Below, piece after piece: positions 55,194 through 64,000 of a DNA stretch of 64,000 bases. The notes beneath the pieces are model-generated. The model was not told the DNA's origin, did not search any database, and worked only from the letters and a program-made list of their open reading frames with translations. Source of the DNA: Bolinopsis microptera (taxonomy: Eukaryota > Ctenophora > Tentaculata > Lobata > Bolinopsidae); the NCBI RefSeq assembly GCF_026151205.1, contig NC_087077.1, positions 18,762,975 through 18,826,974 on the forward strand. Direction: 5' to 3'. Position numbers and translations under genes: made by a program. Position 1 is the stretch's first letter; each line of letters opens with the position of its first letter.

Positions 55194-58100
55194 GAACGGC
55201 AGAATAGATAGTTCCACAGTATTTAAGGAAGACTTGTATAATACTACATAATATGATATACACATATTGCATATTATATATTCAATAATGAATGGGCTGA
55301 TCAGGCCATAAACAGTCGTTTCTTTGAATCTACAATACTGCAGAGAGAACGTACGTGCGTCAAGAATGCTGCATGCTAGCAGTTATACATTTGGTCTTCA
55401 TCCGGCGAGATTCTAGTAGACCCTATTTTGTAATTAGGCCAGAGTTCTTCGAATGGGGCACAGCTTCAGTGCGGCACAGAAGAGTCCTCTGGGGTCTCCG
55501 TCGCACATCATACATCAACAAAAAGGGGCACGTCAGACTCAAATTACAGTTTTCTATTGCTGGTCTGGGAAATTTCTTCAGAACGATAGTCTAGCTGGTA
55601 CGATAATTGGTAAAAATTAACTCTATCATCAGTCTTCGACTTATCACATAAAGTTGATATCATGACCAAAATTCTTGCAAAACACTCAAACTAACGAGTA
55701 GTGATGCGCTGTTATAATACCGCTATACTATTACAGGAAAACATCTTTGAACAAGCTCCCCACATGCTTGATAAACTTTAACGTAGTGAATTGTAATGAT
55801 GAGAGCATGAGATTAGAGATAATTGCGCAGGGCGGAACAAGAAGGGTACACTTAATAATTGATATAATTGTCTCCGATATCATCGGCACACAAAATTTTG
55901 AAATTAAATAAGCCACTTATATCTGTTGTCACCAAGTTAATTCCCGTACACTCTTGTCTATTCAACCGTCTGCCGTTTTTCCCGGACGATTAATCCGGTT
56001 CAAGAGCACAATTAAATTCGATCCAGAATCCCAACATACCAGATTTCTGTCGCTACCAATCCAGAGCTAAATGAAATCAGAATAGCTGATAGCTAGGAAT
56101 GTACTAATTATACCCTGTGTACACTGTACAGAGTTGTCGATCATTCATATAATAAAGAGTACAAAATTGAATTCCTTTCACTGATCTGTAAATTTACTTT
56201 AATTTGTAGTGGTGTAAGATCAAACTTCATAGCGAATAATTTTGTGCATTGTGTAATAGGAGAGAAATGCAGCGCGGTAGGGAAATAGCGGCTCAATAGT
56301 GTAATGTACGACCGTTTATATACGATTAGCGCGTGTGACGTCAATGCACGACATTCAGGGGAAATAGCAGGATCAACCCATACATCTACGGAATATATTT
56401 AAGGTAAAATGTGTTAAACTGCCGCAGAAGCCGGCGCTTTTGACGCCTCGTGAACTTTCTTCAATTTACAGAGCTGTGCTTGCTAATTCATTGTAAGAAA
56501 ATCTTTAACTGAATGTTTAAAATTCAAGACATGTTTTTTAAACATAAACCGATGTTTAAATATATCTGTGTTCAGACTTTCAAAGTTTTACCGCTTACAT
56601 ATATCATAGAAAATATTTAGTAAATTCAACTTTTAGAACGAGTTACATGATTGCATCTTTACTGATTCCGATAGATTATCCATTTAATGGAACAGTAGCC
56701 CGTAATAATTGTCTTGGTAACATGTTTAATGTTAGCCACTCAGTTTCCTACATAATATTGACACCAGTCTGAGTTAATTAACATTGTTTTTGTTATTGTA
56801 ACTGTGACAACATGATATGTTTATTTTTAACTCCACGTATCAGCTCACTATGTAACACACAGCTTCTGTGACACTTTGTAACTATTGGTTACAGACAACT
56901 TCTTGTACCCTTCTTACAGATGATGAAATCTGTGACGTGTACACTAATCCACGTATCCACGTTCATATATTAATTAAGATGCAATGAAACTACCGGACTA
57001 CGATGTATGGGGACTTGTCATCGAGCAGCATTTAGAAACTTCTAGAAGATGATTAAATCACACATAAATTATTGAGCACATTTAGAAACTCCGTCCTAAG
57101 GAAGCCCCCAGGCGGAACCGCAGAACCAGTTTCACAGACGTTACCAGACATATAGCTCAAACTTTCATTACACGACCATTGAAGTGTGAGCGGAATCACA
57201 TTTACCATATATACATTTAAAACTTTAATGCCATCGAGATTTCCCGCCACAATTGTCTAACACCTGCTGCTACTGGAGAGCGGCAACACACAGTGCCTAC
57301 CTGAGATGTTATGTGTGGAATTCGTATGTTGGTCAAACACAAAGAACACCCTGCCATGTTATTTGTTCTGGAATATTCTCCAGCCATTTTATCATACACC
57401 GAGTTATTAACCGCAATTATAATCCAATTAGCGTTTCCTCTGAAGAAATAACATTAATCTCATTTTGAAGTATTGTGGTGGTACAGGTGCTCACACGGTA
57501 AAACGAATATCAAATTACGGACCAAATTTAAAGGCCTCGAGGCAATTAATTTGGCGGAGAAAAACGGAGAGGATAAATTAAATGAGAATACATACCAGTG
57601 TACCACAGTATAGAGTATATAATAACAGTACCACTTCTTATCAGGACTGTTGTGTGCAGTACCGGCTCTCTGACCATGAGAACTTCAGTTTTATGTGCAA
57701 TGAAGAGTAATCATATTGCCTTCTGTGGGACCAATCGTACAGATAACGATAATCTTGTTAAATATTGCTGATTTTTAGGGATTTCCTTAGGATATTCAAA
57801 TCATTGTGAGCGAAGTGAAGACTTTAAAAACTTAAAACTGCAAGTTTTTAGAAATTTCGAATGATCCTATTCCTCATATTGGGTCATATTTTAAGCTAAG
57901 TAGTGATATTTTCTTGAATGCCAACAAGTTTTAACGTTATTGGATCGCGAACGCTTCCAGACACTTCTAGACACAATCCACACGCGCACATTGTGCAGTT
58001 GCTATATCAATAAATAGTCTGCAGGGACAGCGTGTGTTTGACAAGTAGGATTAGTAGGAAGTAACAGCCTCCCCACAGTTAGTCACATACCACAGTTACA

Positions 58101-59780
58101 CACCTGCCCCACATTTCCTACATTTCACACAGCTCACAGTGTTCCGTGTCACTTCACGACTAATTAGAGTTTCCCAGACAGTCAGTCTCGGTGTATGGTG
58201 GCCACTTTCAAGTAACCCAACACATTTCTCCTCTTCCACACGTCACCAACACATTTCTCCTCTTCCACACCCGTGGTGGCCATGTTTTATATTGTTTAAG
58301 CGGTTCAGGAATGTGAACTAAGTCCACATTCTTCTACAATTTCTGGCTTCCTTGCCACGAGTGAGCGAAGACGAGATGGCAAAGAAAATAAGGTGTTTCA
58401 CACGTTAACTGTAAACTTCGCCACTGTCCTCAATGTTGATATCTAATACTTATACACGAAACACAGCCTAATACAGACGTAAAGTGTAAACTACTCATCG
58501 CTCAGTTTCAAGCGTGTTGATTGGTTTATTTTAGGCTATGTTTAAGCAAGGTATAATGTGTAATGAGTTGTATAAAGGGTGTGAGGTTGTTCAACTTTGT
58601 TCAATAAGTTTTTTTTATTCCCTAATATACTAATATATCCGGACTAAAGTATTGGACCTTTTAATTACTTTTAAAGGTTTACATTTATCTTCTATATTTA
58701 GACTTTACTGAGTGACAGCTGATACGTGTACAAGCGGCGATATAACATTCTGCCACTGCATTTGTTCAACCCCTACAACCAATACTTTAACAGCACCATT
58801 TCAACATGTTGAACACGTCAGGTTTCTAACACCTCGTATGTAGTGTGGAGTGTGCAATCTCACACGTGACATCAGTATAACATCACGTGACATCATTATA
58901 ACATCACGTGACCTCGTTATAATACCACCGATCATCCACTTCCTGGATTCAGCATGTAAAGATTTGATGCTTGTTATAGCTTCTAGCTGCATACTGGACA
59001 GTAAACTAGTTAACTGTTAATTATTTAAATTAATGCGATGAATAATGAATATTTCGAATAGCACGTACGGTAACCTTCTCGAACATTTTCGGAATTAAAC
59101 AATCCGTGTACTGAAATTGTCAGGGCAACGACTTATACGAGTTTTTGCGATAAGTTAATTTAATAATCAGGGTGCAATTACTAATGATGTTTTATTAGCT
59201 TCTCAGTTTTGCAAGGAGGGGCGGGCTAATGTAATCGTTCTTCTTCCGGGTAGCTTATTAATTACCTTAATTAAAATATCACTTATTATCTGCCTAACAA
59301 CGCCAATTGGACTTGGTTAATTACCCCCAGTTTTGGACAGAGAATATTGAGATATATACCTAAGTGAACAAGGCACATTGTGGTACCAAACCCTTGATAT
59401 TCTACACTATCAGCTGATGCCGAACACTCAACACTCAAAAGTCAAGCGCGGGAAAAATGCAAACGATGTGAGCAGTAACACTGCTTAACAAACCTTGAAA
59501 TTACTAATTTGAATTTAGATTGCCACATGATACAACTACAAATCGATCGCTAGTTAACTTACAGAGGTATTCCTGTAAATGCAGTACATTTGCGATGGAA
59601 CCATGTGAACTAAGTTAGAACAAATTGTTGGTGTGTGAAAGGCCGCTATATTTCCCGTCCCAAAGTTCTATTCCATAGTTGCTAACAATAGTTGCTGGTT
59701 AAGAGAATTCGTAGCTAACTTTTATAAGAAATATCTCATGGAATAAAGTAACATTTACACCATCTAAAAAGAGACCGCAA
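55194..59780. other. long intergenic stretch without a gene I can support
   Basis: Short ORFs only, none with a recognisable domain. AT-rich throughout. 58860-58925 holds three near-repeats of ACATCACGTGACATCATTAT. A possible tandem of CACATTTCTCCTCTTCCACA occurs at 58218-58270. Confidence 0.4.
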
Positions 59781-59782
59781 GT

Positions 59783-59925
59783 CACGGGATATCAGGACCG
59801 ACAGTGATTGGTTAAGCTCAGCACAGTCACGTGATATTAGGACCAACAGTGATTGGTTAAGCTCAGCACAGTTGGTGGTTTCATGGCTTTACCACAGGTT
59901 CCCATTGCTAGAGAATATAAAAAGA
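59783..59925 (+). promoter_or_regulatory. promoter-like block with duplicated CCAAT boxes and a TATA box
   Basis: Two tandem about 45-bp units (59785-59829 and 59829-59874), each with (G/C)ACCRACAGTGATTGGTTA, an inverted CCAAT box, and AGCTCAGCACAG, with CACGTGA E-box between them. A consensus AATATAAAAAG TATA box follows at 59914-59924. A start about 30 nt downstream (about 59945) is expected. No convincing protein frame begins there. Confidence 0.55.
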
Positions 59926-59960
59926 GAGCTTAGCTACAGAGTGAGAGTCTGTCTGATGGT

Positions 59961-60139
59961 TTGACATTACCGACCGTAGTGCGGAAATTTCTTACATGCA
60001 TACTTGTTAATTCATCTGACTTTTACAAGCAGCCCATTAAGGAAAAAGCGCGGGAGTTTAACAGAAATCAACTTGCACATGTACGGGACGGAGAGACAAC
60101 ATCAGGATATATGTGTGTTTCTAGAAGGTTAATAAAAAG
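59961..60139 (+). other. possible exon downstream of the TATA promoter
   Basis: An open frame without ATG reads TVVRKFLTCILVNSSDFYKQ ... EKAREFNRNQLAHVRDGE ... SRRLIKR and ends at AAAAAG/GTATGC, a fair splice donor at 60139. There is no in-frame start after the TATA box, so it could be a 5' UTR, a non-coding RNA or a decayed exon. No family recognised. Confidence 0.3.
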
Positions 60140-60465
60140 GTATGCTTCTTTTTCATTCCATTCTTCAGTAATCATGAAGTGTGCAAACTTACACTTGATA
60201 CAAATCCGATGCACGATTACCGGGGAATGGTTGTGATGTTTAGCTATATTTGAAGGGAAGAACCTGTCAAGAAACCATAAGAGTTGGTATTGGGTGTGCA
60301 GTATCGTTATCTTCAATTCCCTCGAGAATATGTTAAACATCTTATCTCTGTATTTTGACAAACAATGTTACTTCAGTTTCCTTTCTCAACTCTCGTATGC
60401 TCACCAGGGAGTAGAAATATCCCCGACTAGATCACTACGTGTCTGGTTGGACTACACAAAGTTAG

Positions 60466-60545
60466 AGACCATGTGTAAATGTGTTAAACCCTGTGACGAT
60501 CCTTAACATGTGTAAATGTGTTAAACCCTGTGACGATCCTTAATT
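60466..60545 (+). repeat. 37-38-bp tandem duplication
   Basis: CATGTGTAAATGTGTTAAAC plus CCTGTGACGATCCTTAA is present twice back to back, identical. Further on, ATCTTTACATTATTAAGTTC repeats four times (about 60650-60752). Confidence 0.85.
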
Positions 60546-60759
60546 TCCATACGATTATTACTACGTCTGTTAACAGTATCTTAGATACCTGCTTTTCCCT
60601 GCATACGCTAAATTCCAGAGACTGATCGTACACTGTATTCTTATCACATCTACATTATCAAGTTCTTATCGCAATTACATTATCAAGTTCTTATCTTTAC
60701 ATTATTAAGTTCTTATCTTTACATTATTAAGTTCTTATCTTTACATTATTAAGTTAATA

Positions 60760-61740
60760 ACTTAAAAACGTCAGAGGAAACTTCCTCCAGCTTTCCAAAT
60801 TGGCTAATCTATCATTATCTATTTTCCTGTGTTAGCAATTACACATATTTCCATCTGACAAAACAGGTGAGTTCCTAATGCTTTTGACTGTAAATCTACA
60901 CAAATAGGAGGTAGAAGATCTGCTTTTCCGGTTTCGTAACATTTTACATTTCCATGTTGCGTATAATTGAGTAAATAGACAGGATTTTGTAGCTGACAGC
61001 TGTGGGCAGAAGAGTAAAGCTGGATAGGGCTTATCTGGACCAGCAAATGTGCTCATTTTAATACCAAACATAATTGCGGTGATGTTATTCAATTGTGCGC
61101 TGGGGCCCGGTAATTATTGAATTTTGGTGGATTAAATCTGTGTTTCAATTTGAACCGGTTATTACAGTATAATTGGCGAAATTGTGCATTTAATATAGTG
61201 TCACACTGACAAAATAATGAGGTTTTGGGGAGATCTAAATTTAGTTGATAATTAAAAGAAGCCTAGTCGAAAACGTAACTGTTTTATTGAAATAAACCTA
61301 AATATTTGATGAGATAATTAAATGAGTATAAATTTTGTTAGAGCTTTTCAATATTACATGCCCAAAATAGATACCTTGCTTACAGTTTTATAGAACTATC
61401 AAAATAATATTGGCTGAAAATTAAGTCTCATAGTAAGTATAAGTAAAGCGTGCAATAGTACTATTATATGTAGGCTTTTCAACGTTGAGTCTGATGTAGA
61501 GGTAACTACTAACTTGTAGACCAACAATTGAACATCAATAATTGCTATTACCTGTTCTAGTGTATTATATAATTGGTCTAGTGATAAGACCCATTATAGA
61601 GTAATGAGTTGTGCACAGAAATATATTTATAACCACCACGCATACGCTGTATAATTAAGTTTGTGGAGCTTATTCACTGGACTACACATTACTCTCGCCA
61701 TGGTAGAATATATAGAATTTTAGTTACACAGAACATTTAG
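60760..61740. other. AT-rich intergenic
   Basis: No gene that I can support. Two overlapping minus-strand frames at 60819-61092 are considered under rejected items. Confidence 0.35.
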
Positions 61741-61749
61741 ACGGTTTAG

Positions 61750-61886
<137 letters not shown>

Positions 61887-61970
61887 ATACACGGAAATAT
61901 TTATATTAGGGTTAAGGCCAAGGGTAGGATCACGTAGACTACTTGTCTGGGTTAATGTGTACAGAATGCG

Positions 61971-62062
61971 CATGTTAACTATGTGCACACAGCACAACAT
62001 GTGCATGTTAACTATGTGCACAACATGTGCATGTTAACTATGTGCACAACATGTGCATATTA
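61971..62062 (+). repeat. 25-26-bp minisatellite ATGTTAACTATGTGCACAAC
   Basis: Three to four units of ATGTTAACTATGTGCACAAC followed by ATGTGC; the first unit has an extra ACACAGC. Confidence 0.85.
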
Positions 62063-62244
62063 ACCTGCCGCATATAATCGGTTTGAAGTGGGTTTTGGGG
62101 TACTATGTACTATGTACTACGGAGTATTTGGCAAGGTTTAGAGGTCTGTAAACTAGTGAGGTCGGTAAACACTGTAAGGTTTCTCTCCAATTAGACATAT
62201 CTCACCAGACACGCACCACATACCTGTTTAAGGGGGGGGGGGGG

Positions 62245-63574
62245 GGGGGGCCAATGGATATTTTTTTGTGAAACTTGATTTCGAGATAGCAGTTGGCCAA
62301 CAAACTAAGACCAGTGACCGAACTTTTGAGGGGGTCCCGGACCCCAACCGCCAAACGGTGCCCGCGGGGCAGCCACGCCCATATTTGGTCCAAATTAGGC
62401 CCAATTTAGCCAAATACCCTGAACATGCCCAAAACCCAAATTTTAGGTGCTCTACTTGTAGCTAGTGGTCTCCTGAACTCGTATATGAAATTTCATCAAG
62501 ATTGGACAAAAAATGACTGAGTTATGAGCCAAAAACCATATGCCCATATTTGGGCATACGCACCAAATTTGGTAGATTTCGTCCCATAAATTGGTCAAAT
62601 ATCAATATTTTCCACTGAAACTTACTTTATATGAAAGGTAAGCCTAAACTACATATTCTCTGTAAGTTATAGCTTTATATCTGTTTAAATGTGGATACTA
62701 AGGCGAAAAGACCACAAAAAATGAACTAAATTGCCCATATCTTGATTCGCGATATTCGCGGAATTGATCTCATTAAAATTGTAACAACTCGATCAGTTTT
62801 CAAAATTTTTCCATGAAATTTTCGGAATCGACTCGAAATCGCATTTCCACCTTAGTTTGAGAACAGGTTTTTGATTAAGGCCTCAAAAAAAATTTGGCGG
62901 CCAAATTCTGAATTTCTCCGGGAAAATTTTGGAATTTGGCCGCCTAATTTTTTTTGGAGGCCTAAATCAAAAAAAAAAGATTTCGAGTCGATTCCGAAAA
63001 TTTCATGGAAAAATTTTGAAAACTGATCGAGTTGTTACAATTTTAATGAGATCAATTCCGCGAATATCGCGAACCAAGATATGGGCAATTTAGTTCATTT
63101 TTTGTGGTCTTTTCGCCTTAGTATCCACATTTAAACAGATATAAAGCTATAACTTACAGAGAATATGTAGTTTAGGCTTACCTTTCATATAAAGTAAGTT
63201 TCAGTGGAAAATATTGATATTTGACCAATTTATGGGACGAAATCTACCAAATTTGGTGCGTATGCCCAAATATGGGCATATAGTTTTTGGCTCATAACTC
63301 AGTCATTTTTTGTCCAATCTTGATGAAATTTCATATACGAGTTCAGGAGACTACTAGCTACAAGTAGAGCACCTAAAATTTGGGTTTTGGGCATGTTCAG
63401 GGTATTTGGCTAAATTGGGCCTGATATGGACCAAATATGGGCGTGGCTGCCCCGCGGGCACCGTTTGGCGGTTGGGGTCCGGGACCCCCTCAAAATTATG
63501 ATCACTGGTCCTAGTTTGTTGATCAACTGCTATCTCGAAATCAAGTTTCACAAAAAAATATCCATTGGCCCCCC
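62245..63574. mobile_element. 1.33-kb near-perfect palindromic (foldback) element
   Basis: Left terminus GGGGGGCCAATGGATATTTT at 62245 and its complement ending at 63574. Arms of about 650 bp (62251-62905 and 62935-63569) match with few differences, meeting at a short centre with TTGGCGGCCAAATTC / AATTTGGCCGCC. No transposase. The matching 65-codon frames in both arms (62268-62465 and 63354-63551) are a consequence of the symmetry. The left G-run has expanded to about 19 bases. Confidence 0.9.
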
Positions 63575-63621
63575 TTGACTCGTTCTCACAGACAGCTAAT
63601 ACACCAATTATAAAGGCTATA

Positions 63622-63932
63622 TCTTACTATATATAAAGCGAGACGATATATATATATATCCATGCCATTTTACTGACACCACGGCATCAACTTTAACGCA
63701 ACTTTCCGCAAAAACCGTAAAAGATATAAAACTGAAACTTTTTTGACTGGGTCAAATGCTTTAATGGCCTTCAAATCAGCATGAAAAAATAAAAAATTGG
63801 CCAAGGAATAATAATTTTAGTGCCCAAAATTTGGACTCCCGAGTGGTGTCAAAAACGCGAATTAAATAGGTAATAATTATTTTAGTCTCTCGAGTCTTGA
63901 CACCACTTTAGGGTTAGACGGGTTCCTGCTAG
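63622..63932 (+). mobile_element. complete Helitron-like non-autonomous element, 311 bp
   Basis: Starts TCTTACTATATATAAAGCGA preceded by A and ends TTCCTGCTAG followed by T, the TC...CTRR insertion between A and T expected of Helitrons. An AT-dinucleotide tract follows the first 25 bases. A weak potential stem precedes the 3' end. No Rep/helicase. Other copies: 48174-48489 (minus), 45681-45957 (partial, minus), 48075-48127 (3' end only, plus) and the 5' end at 40953. Confidence 0.75.
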
Positions 63933-64000
63933 TAATTATAACAAATAATCTGAGAACATATCATGCGAACACATTGAAACGCTGAACAGTTATCTTAACC

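Noticed and set aside
55355-55594. 79-aa ORF with RPYFVIRPEFFEWG
   Set aside because: No start context, no splice support and no recognisable family.
60819-61092. Minus-strand ORFs with PYPALLFCPQ, faintly like the outer loop of a DEG/ENaC channel
   Set aside because: Too short, no membrane segments, and two overlapping frames of equal length; not supportable.
62268-62465. 65-aa ORF nearly identical to one at 63354-63551
   Set aside because: The two are arms of one palindromic element; identity does not imply coding.

Overview
The window is from a multicellular animal nuclear genome. It has long spliced genes with canonical GT-AG introns, a metazoan SUN-domain nuclear-envelope gene, RanBP2-type zinc-finger genes, an SV2/SVOP-like transporter, and many eukaryotic transposons (Helitron-like, Tc1/mariner, hAT, TTAA-inserting, R2/NeSL-like retroelement). 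Base composition is AT-rich and intergenic DNA is repeat-dense. I cannot name the species; an early-branching or marine invertebrate is my best guess (inference only).

Layout. 1-1.1 kb: 3' remnant of a non-LTR retrotransposon on the minus strand. 1.7-5.8 kb: four tandem, co-directional genes for small Gly/Arg-rich proteins, each with three RanBP2-type zinc fingers. 6.4-28.7 kb: one large SUN gene on the plus strand, which I could assemble exon by exon into an uninterrupted 1893-codon frame of 27 exons, one of them a predicted 6-nt microexon. Its 6-kb fourth intron holds a complete nested same-strand RanBP2 zinc-finger gene, a 511-bp tandem duplication, two 10-bp G-rich minisatellites and a mariner element. 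Its 3.2-kb intron before the SUN domain holds an antisense, frameshifted nuclease/helicase-like pseudogene.

28.7-40.9 kb: mostly non-autonomous transposons (a hAT element with an 8-bp target duplication, a TTAA-flanked element, a 2.85-kb foldback element), a transporter pseudogene broken by a mariner-type insertion, and a small secreted Cys-rich protein gene at 38.9 kb. 40.95-48.5 kb: a nested mosaic with a Helitron-like 5' end, an exact 537-bp satellite (7 full units plus a part unit), a foldback mariner MITE, and a 5'-truncated R2/NeSL-like retroelement ORF enclosed by mariner-like inverted repeats and Helitron-like ends. 49.9-51.5 kb: a transporter gene on the minus strand, paralogous to the pseudogene at 36 kb. 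52-64 kb: repeats, a promoter-like block at 59.8 kb, microsatellites, a 1.3-kb near-perfect palindrome and a complete short Helitron-like element.

Functional reading. The SUN protein would span the inner nuclear membrane and bind KASH proteins in the perinuclear space. The zinc-finger proteins look like single-stranded RNA binders. The rest is dominated by repeated transposon nesting. All exon boundaries come from reading splice consensus and phase by eye; no transcript data or database search was available.
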